Shown one piece after another: positions 8,762-16,165 of a DNA stretch of 20,153 nucleotides; positions within the stretch are counted from its first letter, which is position 1; each line of letters starts with the position of its first letter. The notes beneath the pieces are model-generated. The model did no database searches and had not been told where the DNA came from. It worked only from the letters and a program-made list of their open reading frames with translations. The DNA comes from an uncultured Microbacteriaceae bacterium (GTDB lineage Bacteria; Actinomycetota; Actinomycetes; Actinomycetales; Microbacteriaceae). Location of the stretch: positions 1 through 20,153 of the forward strand of contig CAMLMQ010000029.1 in NCBI GenBank assembly GCA_946481135.1, read 5' to 3'. Made by a program: the position numbers and the translations under genes.

Positions 8762-9751
8762 TTACAGGCTATCGCCCGCCCCGGCCGTGCCGGTCGCCCG
8801 CGTGACATCGCGACTCGGCGACACGCCGCCCGCCGTCCGCGCGTCGCGGCGACTGGGTGCTGTGTGGTCGAGGTGGAGCCCCGCATCCACGAGCCGTCGC
8901 ACGGCCGCGACGACGGCCGCCGGGTCGCGGACGACGGAGCGGTACCGCACCCGCAGCACCACGAACCCGAGCGCCGTCAGCGCGAGGTCTCGAGCGGCGT
9001 CGCGATCGAGCTGCTGCGGCGACGAATGATGCTCCCGACTGTCGCATTCGATCACGAGACGGTCGCCGACCAGGAGGTCGAGCCGGTCGAGGTCGGTGAA
9101 GGGGACCCGCACCTGGGGCTGGGCGGCGATCCCGGCGAGCGCGAGCAGCACGCGCACGATCGACTCGGTGCCGGATTCGGCGCGCGAGTCGACGAGCCGG
9201 AGCAGGCGCCGGAGTCGCCGAGGAAGCGCCGCGACCGCGAACTCCACCTCCGTGCGGGTGAGTGCCGACCGACGCAGCAGTGAGTCGATCACGGCGACGG
9301 CGATCTCGGCAGGCTCAGTGCGCAGCACCTGCCCGATCACCTCGTCCGGACCCGACACGCCGTACCGTCGCGGGCCGGCCGGACCTCGGATCACGACGAG
9401 CGACGTATCCGGCACGTGGGTCCCCCGGGGCACCTCGACCACGACCCGTCGCCTCGGGGGCACCCAGCATCCGTGGAATCCCGCCGCCGTCACCCCCGCG
9501 ACGCGTCCTCCGATGCGGGCCGCCGCGAGAACAAGGGCGTCGCAGGCAGGATCGGCGACGACGCCCGGACGGATTCGCACCAGGCGGCCCCGGCGGATCG
9601 CCGTGCGCACAGCGGCATCCCGGATGCCCGCCGCACGCAGCGAGGCGACGGTCGCGATGCCGTGCGCGGAGGGGTCGAGCATCCCGAGAGGGTGCCGGAC
9701 GGGGGCGGTCGCGCGATGCTCGACCGGGCCCACCTGAGGATGAACGCGCAC
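8762..9751 (-). CDS. DUF559-type protein: N-terminal winged-helix-like region plus C-terminal nuclease-fold domain
   Basis: The product has up to 329 residues. Residues 24-65 resemble the start of the AbiEi/DUF559 protein families (helix-turn-helix-like, ending IRPGVVADP). Residues about 195-290 look like the DUF559 domain related to Vsr and PD-(D/E)xK nucleases: E196, then LDRLDLLVGDRLVIECDS with D225, E235 and D237, a HH pair at 241-242, RDLALTALGF, and VVLRVRY. A Thr/Arg/Ala-rich tail follows. Biochemical function is unknown. The GTG at 9751 has AGGGA five bases upstream. An internal ATG at 9682 would remove 23 residues that do not look like the family and is a real alternative, although it has no visible Shine-Dalgarno. 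The gene ends three bases before the dapA start, which makes it part of that operon. Confidence 0.8.
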   Translation of the reverse strand: MRVHPQVGPVEHRATAPVRHPLGMLDPSAHGIATVASLRAAGIRDAAVRTAIRRGRLVRIRPGVVADPACDALVLAAARIGGRVAGVTAAGFHGCWVPPRRRVVVEVPRGTHVPDTSLVVIRGPAGPRRYGVSGPDEVIGQVLRTEPAEIAVAVIDSLLRRSALTRTEVEFAVAALPRRLRRLLRLVDSRAESGTESIVRVLLALAGIAAQPQVRVPFTDLDRLDLLVGDRLVIECDSREHHSSPQQLDRDAARDLALTALGFVVLRVRYRSVVRDPAAVVAAVRRLVDAGLHLDHTAPSRRDARTAGGVSPSRDVTRATGTAGAGDSL

Positions 9752-9805
9752 CCGGGTCCCTGGGGAGCACCCGTCTCGCGGGTCACCCGGCGCGTCACCA
9801 GCGCG

Positions 9806-10360
9806 TCAGACGGATGCGGTGCCGAGCGGGCGAACAGCGTCGGCCCCCGCGAGCAGTCGCCTCGCCCACAACGCCTGTGCTGCTCCTCGGAGGCACAGCA
9901 CGGCCACGAGGAGCAGCAGCGCGTCGAGTTGCACGAGCAGCCCGGCGCCCATGACCTCCCGTGGGCGCGCGAAGACGGCGAGCAGGACGAAACCGCCGAG
10001 CGAGGCCACCCCGAAGAAGACCCCCATCGCGATCGCCATCGGCGCAATCGACTTGTCGTGCGCGAGCGCGAGTCGGCGCACCGCCGGAGGAGTGCTCGAG
10101 CGGTGGCGCAGCCAGGGACTCACCGCACGGATCGCCCGCACGAGGAACACCACGCCGCCCGCGGCACTCAGCCACGGCGTGACGATCACGAACCCCGCGG
10201 TGCGCTGACCGACCATCTCCCCGGAGAGCGCGTCACGCCACCCGAACGTGAACATGACCACGCCCCCCGCGGCTCCCGCGAGAAGGATCGCGGCGTAGAG
10301 GAACCCCATCCAGGGATTGCGCGGATGCCGCACCCGGTCGGGTCGGTCATGGTCGGTCAC
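9806..10360 (-). CDS. Membrane protein with four predicted helices, unknown function
   Basis: The 184-residue product from GTG 10360 has a short charged N-terminus (MTDHDRPDRVRHPRNP) and four hydrophobic segments, roughly residues 18-42, 55-78, 107-132 and 138-165. It ends in a short polar tail. I do not recognise the family. The start was chosen because GTG overlaps the thyX stop codon as GTGA (10357-10360), a classic coupled junction. An upstream in-frame start at 10420 would overlap thyX by 64 bases and add an Arg/Pro-rich leader that mirrors thyX codons. In the mycobacterial cluster thyX is followed directly by dapA, so this gene and the DUF559-type gene look like additions to a conserved operon. 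Confidence 0.85.
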   Translation of the reverse strand: MTDHDRPDRVRHPRNPWMGFLYAAILLAGAAGGVVMFTFGWRDALSGEMVGQRTAGFVIVTPWLSAAGGVVFLVRAIRAVSPWLRHRSSTPPAVRRLALAHDKSIAPMAIAMGVFFGVASLGGFVLLAVFARPREVMGAGLLVQLDALLLLVAVLCLRGAAQALWARRLLAGADAVRPLGTASV

Positions 10361-11091
10361 GGGGCGACGCGGCCGCCGGCCTCGAAGGCCGCGTGGGTGA
10401 GCGGCATGAGGGGCTTCCACGCCTCCTCCATGAGCTCGGCGACCATCTCGATCTCGCGCTGCGGGAAGGAGGGGAAGTGCGCGTCGGGCCGCTTGGTGCG
10501 CAGCGACAGGAAGTTCATGAGCGAGCGGGCGTTCATCGTGACGTACATCGACGAGTAGAGCGACAGCGGCAGCACCGTGCGGGCGACCTCGCGCGCGATG
10601 CCGGCGTCGAGCTGTCTCTGGTATTCGGCGTAGGCGAACTCCGCGACGGCCTTGCCGGATGCGACCGCGAGCTCGGTCTGCTCCGGGGAGCCCGGGATGA
10701 AGTCGTAGGCGCCGGGCTTGCCCACCTGCACGAGGTTGCGCTCGGGAGCCGGCACGTAGAACACGGGCCGCATCTCGCGGTAACGGCCCGACTCCTCGTT
10801 GTACGACGCGATGCGGTGCCGCATGAACTCGCGGAAGACGAAGAGAGGGGCCTGCACGTAGAACGTCATCGAGTTGTGCTCGAACGGCGACCCGTGGCGG
10901 TCGCGCATGAGGAAGTTGATGAGGCCCTTGTCCTTCGACCCGGCCTCGGTGCCGGCGGCCGCCTCCTCGAGCGTCTGCTCACCCTGCGTCGACACGCGCG
11001 CGGCGAACACGACGTCGGAGTCGTGGGCGCTGCTGCGCACGAGCTCCACGGTCATGTCGGAACGGAACTCGATCTCGTACGCCTCAGCCAC
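10357..11091 (-). CDS. thyX: FAD-dependent thymidylate synthase
   Basis: ThyX makes dTMP from dUMP using methylene-tetrahydrofolate, NADPH and FAD. From GTG 11091 it has 244 residues, normal for the family. The diagnostic RHRx7S motif is intact: R91-H92-R93, seven residues, then S101 (RHRIASYNEES). Other supporting segments are GSPFEHNSMTFYV (67-79) and LPLSLYSSMYVTMNARSLMNFLSLR (split here as LPLSLYSS and MNARSLMNFLSLR, about 174-198), which contribute to FAD and dUMP binding. Longer in-frame starts exist at 11100 and 11172. They would run through the putative promoter, so 11091 is preferred. The gene is first in the thyX-to-GNAT operon and divergent from osmC. Confidence 0.96.
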   Translation of the reverse strand: MAEAYEIEFRSDMTVELVRSSAHDSDVVFAARVSTQGEQTLEEAAAGTEAGSKDKGLINFLMRDRHGSPFEHNSMTFYVQAPLFVFREFMRHRIASYNEESGRYREMRPVFYVPAPERNLVQVGKPGAYDFIPGSPEQTELAVASGKAVAEFAYAEYQRQLDAGIAREVARTVLPLSLYSSMYVTMNARSLMNFLSLRTKRPDAHFPSFPQREIEMVAELMEEAWKPLMPLTHAAFEAGGRVAP

Positions 11092-11126
11092 GGCCCTCAC
11101 GTTAGCGTGACCGAGTCGACTGTCGA
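11092..11126 (-). promoter_or_regulatory. Putative thyX promoter giving a leaderless mRNA
   Basis: On the minus strand TCGACA (11126-11121, five of six matches to TTGACA) is followed by a 16-base spacer and TAACGT (11104-11099, TAnnnT). Seven bases then lead to the GTG at 11091. This is the best -35/-10 pair I see in the window. The predicted start of transcription coincides with the start codon. Confidence 0.6.
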
Positions 11127-11153
11127 GGGGTGCCCTCCCGGCGCGCCCCCACG

Positions 11154-11159
11154 TAGGCT
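11154..11159 (+). promoter_or_regulatory. Putative -10 box for osmC
   Basis: TAGGCT at 11154-11159 is followed by six bases and then the osmC ATG. No Shine-Dalgarno sequence and no clear -35 are present. It faces the thyX promoter across about 28 bases, so the two may be co-regulated. Inference from motif spacing. Confidence 0.45.
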
Positions 11160-11165
11160 CGCCCC

Positions 11166-11591
11166 ATGGCACTCACCTCTGAAGCGACGACGCTCTGGTT
11201 CGGCGACCTGAAGTCGGGCTCCGGCACGACGAGTCTCGACTCCTCCGACGCGGGCGAGTTCCCCGTCACCTGGCAGGCCCGCTCCGAGGGCGAACCCGGG
11301 CGCACCAACCCCGAGGAGCTGCTCGGCGCGGCCCATTCGGCCTGCTACTCGATGGCGTTCTCGAACGCGCTCGGCAGCGCGGGTCACGCGCCCGAGAGCC
11401 TGCAGGTGACCGCGGCCGTGACGTTCCAGCCCGGTGAGGGCATCACCGGCATCCACCTCCTCGTGAGCGCGAAGGTGCCGGGGCTCGACCCGGAGGAGTT
11501 CCAGCGCCTCGCCGACGACGCGAAGGCGAACTGCCCGGTCTCGAAGGCGCTCGCCGGCACCACCATCACGCTCGAGGCGAGCCTGGCCTAG
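11166..11591 (+). CDS. osmC: OsmC family peroxiredoxin
   Basis: This is a cytosolic thiol peroxidase that reduces organic hydroperoxides. It has 141 residues, the family norm. The N-terminal WFGDLKSGSGTTSLDS (11-26) is characteristic of the OsmC branch. The two active-site cysteines are Cys60 in HSACYSMA and Cys123 in NCPVSKAL, and the conserved NPEELL with Glu50/Glu51 precedes the first Cys. The stop codon overlaps the next start codon by one base (TAGTG), so it is coupled with the downstream epimerase gene. OsmC versus a general OsmC/Ohr label is the only uncertainty. Confidence 0.94.
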   Translation: MALTSEATTLWFGDLKSGSGTTSLDSSDAGEFPVTWQARSEGEPGRTNPEELLGAAHSACYSMAFSNALGSAGHAPESLQVTAAVTFQPGEGITGIHLLVSAKVPGLDPEEFQRLADDAKANCPVSKALAGTTITLEASLA

Positions 11592-12484
11592 TGCGCATCG
11601 TCGTCGCCGGCGCGTCCGGCATGATCGGGCGACCCCTCGTGTCGGAGTTGCGCGCCCAGGGCCACGACACCGACGTGCTCGTGCGCCGGGAGCCCCGCGC
11701 GGCCGGCGAGTTCTCGTGGGACCCCGCGGAGGGGCGCCTCGACCCCGTCGCGCTCGACGGCGCCGACGCCGTGATCAACCTCTCGGGCGCGTCGATCTCG
11801 CGCATCCCCTGGACCCGCGCGTACCAGCGCGAGCTCGTGCGCTCCCGCATCGGCGCGACGACGCTGCTCGCCGAGACGATGGCCGGGATGTCCTCCCCGC
11901 CCGCGACGTTTCTCAGCGGATCGGCGGTCGGCTTCTACGGCGACCGGCCGCGCGTGCGCCTCGACGACACCTCGCCGAAAGGCGACGGCTTCCTCGCCGA
12001 CCTCGTGCTCGCGTGGGAGCAGGCGGCGGCCCTCGCCCCCGCCGCGACGCGGGTCGTGAACCTCCGCACCGCGGTCGTCGTGGCGCGCTCGGGAGGGATG
12101 GCGCCCGTGCGGCTGCTGACGACCTTCTTCCTCGGCTCGCGTTTCGGGTCGGGGCGGCAGTTCTGGCCGTGGATCTCGCTCGACGATCAGGTGCGCGCGA
12201 TCATGCACCTGCTGACCTCCGACCTCGCCGGACCGGTCGTGCTCGCCGGCCCGACTCCCGCGACGAGCGACGACGTGACACGGGCATTCGCGACGGCGCT
12301 ACGGCGGCCGCGGTGGCTGCCCGCCCCCGCATGGGCGATCCGGCTCGGGCTCGGCGAGGCGGGTCAGCACCTGCTGCTCGACGACGCGCAGGTGGTGCCG
12401 ACCCGTCTCGAGGCCGACGGCTTCACGTGGCGGCACCGCACGATCGACGACGCCGTGCGCGCCGCGCTCAGCGCCCGCGGCTGA
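11591..12484 (+). CDS. TIGR01777-type NAD(P)-dependent SDR epimerase
   Basis: The 297-residue product is an extended short-chain dehydrogenase of the YfcH/SDR39U1 type. The Rossmann motif GASGMIG is at 7-13, VINLSGAS at 61-67, the SGSAVGFYG region with the catalytic-type Ser/Tyr at 109-117, and FWPWISLDD at 191-199. The C-terminal DUF1731 domain (about 243-293) has LPAPAWAIRLGLGE, QVVPTRLEADGF and the terminal helix. The substrate is not known for this family. It starts with GTG overlapping the osmC stop and ends two bases from the convergent TPR gene. Co-transcription with osmC suggests a stress-linked role, which is inference. Confidence 0.93.
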   Translation: MRIVVAGASGMIGRPLVSELRAQGHDTDVLVRREPRAAGEFSWDPAEGRLDPVALDGADAVINLSGASISRIPWTRAYQRELVRSRIGATTLLAETMAGMSSPPATFLSGSAVGFYGDRPRVRLDDTSPKGDGFLADLVLAWEQAAALAPAATRVVNLRTAVVVARSGGMAPVRLLTTFFLGSRFGSGRQFWPWISLDDQVRAIMHLLTSDLAGPVVLAGPTPATSDDVTRAFATALRRPRWLPAPAWAIRLGLGEAGQHLLLDDAQVVPTRLEADGFTWRHRTIDDAVRAALSARG

Positions 12485-12486
12485 GG

Positions 12487-12924
12487 TCAGGCGCGACTGA
12501 GTCGGATCGCCTGCCGCGTCGCCCAGCGGGCTCGACGGCGGTCGCCCGCGGCGTCGTAGGCGAGACCGAGCCGGAACCACGCCCGCCAGTCCTCGGGTGC
12601 CGCCTCGGCATCCGCCTGGTAGCGCGGGAAGACCTCGAGCGCGGCGGCTTTGTCGATGCGGCCGCTCGGGCGCAGCGGCAGTTCCTCGTCGGGCAGCCCG
12701 CCCTCCTCGCCGAGCCGCACGCCGAGCCGCTCCGCGCGCACCGCGAACAGCACCTCTGCGACGAGCGCCCACCCGCCGAGCATGGGCAGCACGAGCAGCG
12801 CGACGCCCATCCCGATCGCGACGGGCTCCCCCACCTCGATCAGCAGGATGCCGAAGCGCACCGCGAAGACGAGGTAGAGCCCGAGCAGCGCGAGCATGCC
12901 GATCACGGCGAGTTTCGTGCGCAC
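12487..12924 (-). CDS. Small membrane protein with a C-terminal TPR-like unit
   Basis: The 145-residue product has two N-terminal hydrophobic helices (about 5-29 and 33-62), an acidic linker (72-92), and a C-terminal helical pair (about 110-144: DWRAWFRLGLAYDAAGDRRRARWATRQAIRL) that reads as one tetratricopeptide repeat when split into DWRAWFRLGLAY and DRRRARWATRQAI. Function is unknown; a TPR suggests protein binding at the inner membrane face. The start is GTG at 12924, two bases after the dapB stop codon, so it is in a dapB operon. It converges on the epimerase gene with a two-base gap. Confidence 0.87.
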   Translation of the reverse strand: MRTKLAVIGMLALLGLYLVFAVRFGILLIEVGEPVAIGMGVALLVLPMLGGWALVAEVLFAVRAERLGVRLGEEGGLPDEELPLRPSGRIDKAAALEVFPRYQADAEAAPEDWRAWFRLGLAYDAAGDRRRARWATRQAIRLSRA

Positions 12925-12926
12925 CC

Positions 12927-13655
12927 CTAGAGCCCGAGCAGTTCGCCGAGACCGACCACGAGGCCCGTCGTCGTGCCGGCCGCGCGCAGGGCGAGCAGGA
13001 TGCCCGACTCGTATGACGAGTCGGAGAGCGTCTCGTGGACGAGCCGCACGGTCTCGCCCTCACCGCCGAGGACGACCTCCTGGCGGGCCGAGACGCCCGA
13101 CATGCGCAACGAGTGCACGGGCACGCTCGCGACCTGCTGGCCGCGCGCGCGCTGGTCGGCGTGCGGCGCGGCGACCGGTCCGAGGTCGGCGCGCGCGGCG
13201 GCGATGAGCTCCGCGGTGCGGATCGCGGTGCCCGACGGGGAGTCGGTCTTCGCCGCGTGGTGGGACTCGACGATCTCGATCGACGAGAAGTAGGGCGCCG
13301 CGAGTTCGGCGAACCGGGTCGCGAGCGCCGAGCCGAGCGAGAAGTTGGGGATGAACAGCGCGGTGAGGCTCTCGTCGGCGGCGACGCGGCGCGCGACCGG
13401 CGCGAGGCGGTCGGCGGTCCAGCCCGACGTTCCGACGACGATCGGGATGCCGCGGTCGAGAGCTGCGGAGACCACCTGGGGTGAGACGGCGGGCAGGCTC
13501 ACGTCGATGACGACGTCGGCGCCGTCGAGTTGCTCCAGGGGGTCGTCCCGCCCGATGCGCGCGTGCACGTCGAAGTCGTCGCTCTCGGAGAGCAGGCGGT
13601 CGACGAGGGCACCCATCCGGCCGCTCGCCCCGACGATCGCGACCGAGGTTGCCAT
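12927..13655 (-). CDS. dapB: 4-hydroxy-tetrahydrodipicolinate reductase
   Basis: This enzyme reduces the DapA product to tetrahydrodipicolinate with NAD(P)H, the second committed step to diaminopimelate. It has 242 residues, close to other actinobacterial DapB proteins. The nucleotide-binding GASGRMG lies at 9-15 and VGTSGW at 74-79. The catalytic signature ESHHAAKTDSPSGTA has His132, His133 and Lys136, plus SGTA at 141-144. The ATG at 13655 is followed by the expected MATSVAIVGA start. GGAGG lies only one base from the ATG, too close to act as a normal ribosome-binding site, and a TAAGCT box lies six bases upstream, so a leaderless start is likely. Confidence 0.96.
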   Translation of the reverse strand: MATSVAIVGASGRMGALVDRLLSESDDFDVHARIGRDDPLEQLDGADVVIDVSLPAVSPQVVSAALDRGIPIVVGTSGWTADRLAPVARRVAADESLTALFIPNFSLGSALATRFAELAAPYFSSIEIVESHHAAKTDSPSGTAIRTAELIAAARADLGPVAAPHADQRARGQQVASVPVHSLRMSGVSARQEVVLGGEGETVRLVHETLSDSSYESGILLALRAAGTTTGLVVGLGELLGL

Positions 13656-13661
13656 GCCTCC

Positions 13662-13686
13662 AGCTTAGGGTTGGCGAGCTTAGGGT
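13662..13686. promoter_or_regulatory. Divergent dapB/GNAT promoter with a 15-base direct repeat
   Basis: GCTTAGGGT occurs at 13663-13671 and again at 13678-13686. On the plus strand the second copy supplies TAGGGT (13681-13686), six bases before the GNAT GTG at 13693. On the minus strand the first copy supplies TAAGCT (13667-13662), six bases before the dapB ATG. Both spacings fit leaderless transcripts. No -35 is evident for either direction. Confidence 0.5.
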
Positions 13687-13692
13687 GGGCGG

Positions 13693-14139
13693 GTGACCGC
13701 GTTCGTGCCCACCCCGGTCGACCACCCCGACGCCGACATGCTGCTCGGCGAGTACTTCGCGAGCCGCGAACTCGGGATGCCGGGCTACCGCACGTTCCGC
13801 CCCGACCCCGCCGCGTTCGAGCCGCCCGCCGGGGTCTTCCTCGTCGCCCGCGTCGATGACGCACCGGCGGGCTGCGGCGGCGTGCGGATGCTCACGCCCG
13901 ACCGCGGCGAGCTCAAGCACCTCTGGGTGCGACCGGCCGCCCGCGGCACCGGACTCGGCCGCGCGTTGCTCACCGAACTCGAGCGCCAGGCGGCCGCGCT
14001 CGGCGCGACCGAGGTCGTGCTCGACACGAACGAGCGCCTCGCGGCCGCGCAGCACCTCTACCGCACGTCGGGATATACCGACGTCGAGCCGTACAACGAC
14101 AACCCCAACGCGACGCACTGGTTCCGCAAGGAACTCTGA
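13693..14139 (+). CDS. GNAT family N-acetyltransferase
   Basis: This single-domain acetyltransferase has 148 residues. The acetyl-CoA motif A is VRPAARGTGLGRALL at 79-93 and the downstream helix continues to about 101. VVLDTNERLAAAQHLYRTSGY (read as VVLDTN at 108-113 and LYRTSGY at 122-128) forms the usual beta-5/alpha-4 end of the fold. The C-terminal YNDNPNATHWFRKEL is typical of small actinobacterial GNATs. The substrate is unknown. It starts at GTG 13693, divergent from dapB with only 37 bases between the start codons, and converges on the histidine phosphatase gene. Confidence 0.92.
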   Translation: MTAFVPTPVDHPDADMLLGEYFASRELGMPGYRTFRPDPAAFEPPAGVFLVARVDDAPAGCGGVRMLTPDRGELKHLWVRPAARGTGLGRALLTELERQAAALGATEVVLDTNERLAAAQHLYRTSGYTDVEPYNDNPNATHWFRKEL

Positions 14140-14171
14140 GCACACTCCGAGTGCGCGCGGATAGCCCGGGG

Positions 14172-14780
14172 TCAGTAGGGCTGCTCGACCGACAGACCGG
14201 TGCGCAGTTCGGGCGGCAGGTGCCCGAGGTCGTTGTGGGTGACGAGCACCGGTGGCTTCGCCGAGCGCACCCGGATGATCGTGAGTCCGCAGTTGGCCTG
14301 GTTGACCCCGAGCCATCGCCACGCCGGCGCGCCGAAGGTCTCGCGCACGAACCAGCCGATCACGAAGTTGTGGGTGATGAGCAGTTCGTGATGGTCCTCG
14401 CCGACGGGGGGCGACATCCACTCGGCCACGGCGTCGGCCATCTGCGCCTCGCCGGCGGCGATCTCCTCAGGGGTGATGCCCCCGAAGAACGGCTCGAAGG
14501 CGTGCGGCAGGTCGGGGGCCGGCCCGGAGGGGATGCAGTCCATGAGCAGTGCCGACGGCTGCGGCTCGAGCGCGGGCAGACGCTGCGTGAGGATGCGCGC
14601 GGTCTCCTGCGCGCGCTGCAGCGGCGAGGTCCAGGCGCCCGTGAACGGCACGCCGCCGAGGCGCTCCGCGACGGCGTCGGCCTGGCGCACGCCGCGCGGG
14701 CTGAGAGGGCCGTCGGGGAGGCCGTGTTCGGCGTCCTGCTGCTCGCCGTGGCGCACGAGGTAGAGATAACGGGATGGCAT
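14172..14780 (-). CDS. Histidine phosphatase (phosphoglycerate mutase-like) family protein
   Basis: The 202-residue product belongs to the phosphohistidine branch 1 family. The catalytic RHG is at 10-12 (LVRHGEQ, with His11 as the phospho-acceptor). LSPRGVRQA (26-34) and TSPLQRAQETA (51-61, Arg56) complete the phosphate pocket, and the second catalytic His is 137 in LLITHNFVIGWF. The family ranges from glycolytic mutases to phosphatases; the sequence resembles the general phosphatase type, and the substrate is open. AGGAGG lies about ten bases before the ATG at 14780. The gene follows the M16 peptidase by 29 bases and is likely co-transcribed with it. Confidence 0.93.
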   Translation of the reverse strand: MPSRYLYLVRHGEQQDAEHGLPDGPLSPRGVRQADAVAERLGGVPFTGAWTSPLQRAQETARILTQRLPALEPQPSALLMDCIPSGPAPDLPHAFEPFFGGITPEEIAAGEAQMADAVAEWMSPPVGEDHHELLITHNFVIGWFVRETFGAPAWRWLGVNQANCGLTIIRVRSAKPPVLVTHNDLGHLPPELRTGLSVEQPY

Positions 14781-14809
14781 GGGTGTCCGGCCTCCTTGCC
14801 GGTCGGGGG

Positions 14810-16165
14810 TCAGGCGGCGGCGGCGGTGTCGTCGAGGCCTGTGAGGGATGCCGCGTCGACGGCGCCGACCGCGGCGATCGAGAGCGGGCGGGCGGCGAGC
14901 TCCGCGGCCAGGTCGCGCACGTCGGCGACGGTGACGCCGTCGAGGCGGCGCAGGGTCTCGTCGAGGTCGACGAATTCGCCGAAGGTGAGTTCCGAGCGGC
15001 CGAGGCGGGTCATGCGGGTGTCGGAGTCTTCGAGGGCGAGGGCCGCGGCACCGCCGAGCTGGCCGCGTGCACGGATGAGCTCCTCGTCGGTGATCCCCGC
15101 GGCGGCGAGGCCGTGGAACTCGTCGAGCATGAGCCGCGCGACCTGCGGCGCCTTCGCGGGTGAGCATCCGGCGTAGAGTCCGACGACGCCCGCGTCGGAG
15201 TAGGACGCGGCGAACGAGTACACCGAGTAGGCCAGGCCACGCTTCTCGCGCACCTCCTGGAAGAGGCGCGACGACATCCCGCCGCCGAGCACCGAATTGA
15301 GAAGCGTCAGCGCGGGCCGTCGGGGGTCGGCGGCGTGCAGACCGGGGACGCCGAGCAGGAGGTTGGCCTGCTCGAGGGGACGCTCGACGGTGACGAGCGG
15401 GCTGCCACGGCCGGGGAGCTCGGGACGCGGGTCGCGACGTGCGACCGGCACGGCCGGGCGGGCGAGATCCCAGCCGGCGGCGGCGAGGGCCGCGGTGATC
15501 CAGCCGACGAGCGCGTCGTGGTCGACCGCGCCGGCGACCGTGACGACGAGGTCCTGCGGGCGGTAGTTGGCGACGTAGTGCTCCCACACCGCGTCCCGGG
15601 CGACGGCGGAGATCGCCTCCGGGTTGCCGCCGATGGGGCGCCCGAGCGGATGATCGCCGAAGACGGCCTCGAAGAAGCGCTCGGAGACGACATCCGACGG
15701 GTCGTCGTCGGCCATCGCGAGCTCTTCGAGGATGACGCCGCGTTCGCTCTCGAACTCCTCGGGGTCGAGGAGCGAGGACGTGAACATGTCCGCGAGCACG
15801 CCGACCGCCATCGGCAGGTCGAGGTCGCGCACCTTGGCGTAGTAGCAGGTGTACTCCTTGGCCGTCATGGCGTTGTGCTCGCCGCCGACCGCGTCGAACG
15901 ACACCGCGATGTCGAGTGCGGTGCGCGACGTGGTGCCCTTGAACAGCAGATGCTCGAGGAAGTGGGTCGACCCGTAGGTGACCGGCACCTCGTCGCGAGA
16001 ACCGACGGCGACCCAGAAGCCGACGGTGGCGCTCTGCGATCCGGGCACCTGTTCGCTGAGGATGCGCACGCCGCTGGGGAGGACGGTCCGCCGCACGAGC
16101 GAACCGCCGGACGCGACGATCCGGAGTTCGGGGGCGTCGAGCGGGAGGGCGACAGCACCGTTCAT
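14810..16165 (-). CDS. M16 family zinc metallopeptidase (PepR-like)
   Basis: This is a processing-peptidase-like protein of 451 residues, the single-chain bacterial size. The inverted zinc motif HxxEH is HFLEH at 68-72, and the distal Glu lies in ERGVILEELA (141-150, Glu147 or Glu148), followed by DDDPSD. The second M16 half begins at about 200 and carries GLAYSVYSFAASY and GLYAGCSPAK, the usual C-terminal elements. The location matches the mycobacterial pepR gene, which lies next to pnp; here pnp is about 3.2 kb away. The ATG at 16165 has no Shine-Dalgarno, and TAGGCT lies seven bases upstream, again suggesting a leaderless mRNA. The physiological substrate is unknown. Confidence 0.95.
   Translation of the reverse strand: MNGAVALPLDAPELRIVASGGSLVRRTVLPSGVRILSEQVPGSQSATVGFWVAVGSRDEVPVTYGSTHFLEHLLFKGTTSRTALDIAVSFDAVGGEHNAMTAKEYTCYYAKVRDLDLPMAVGVLADMFTSSLLDPEEFESERGVILEELAMADDDPSDVVSERFFEAVFGDHPLGRPIGGNPEAISAVARDAVWEHYVANYRPQDLVVTVAGAVDHDALVGWITAALAAAGWDLARPAVPVARRDPRPELPGRGSPLVTVERPLEQANLLLGVPGLHAADPRRPALTLLNSVLGGGMSSRLFQEVREKRGLAYSVYSFAASYSDAGVVGLYAGCSPAKAPQVARLMLDEFHGLAAAGITDEELIRARGQLGGAAALALEDSDTRMTRLGRSELTFGEFVDLDETLRRLDGVTVADVRDLAAELAARPLSIAAVGAVDAASLTGLDDTAAAA

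Noticed and set aside
8762..9751. The DUF559-type gene as a Vsr mismatch-repair nuclease or an abortive-infection antitoxin
   Set aside because: There is no cytosine methylase gene next to it as for Vsr, and no AbiEii-type toxin partner. Only the broad domain resemblance is supported.
10361..10420. Longer N-terminus for the four-helix membrane protein
   Set aside because: It would overlap thyX by 64 bases and add an Arg/Pro-rich leader. The GTGA coupling at 10357-10360 is a much better start.
11092..11172. Longer thyX form starting at 11172 or 11100
   Set aside because: The extra residues would be encoded by the divergent promoter region including the TAACGT box. They do not resemble ThyX N-termini.
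13060..14421. A 453-codon minus-strand frame covering part of dapB, the GNAT gene and the phosphatase gene
   Set aside because: It crosses three confident genes, in both orientations, and is a low-complexity Arg-rich translation.
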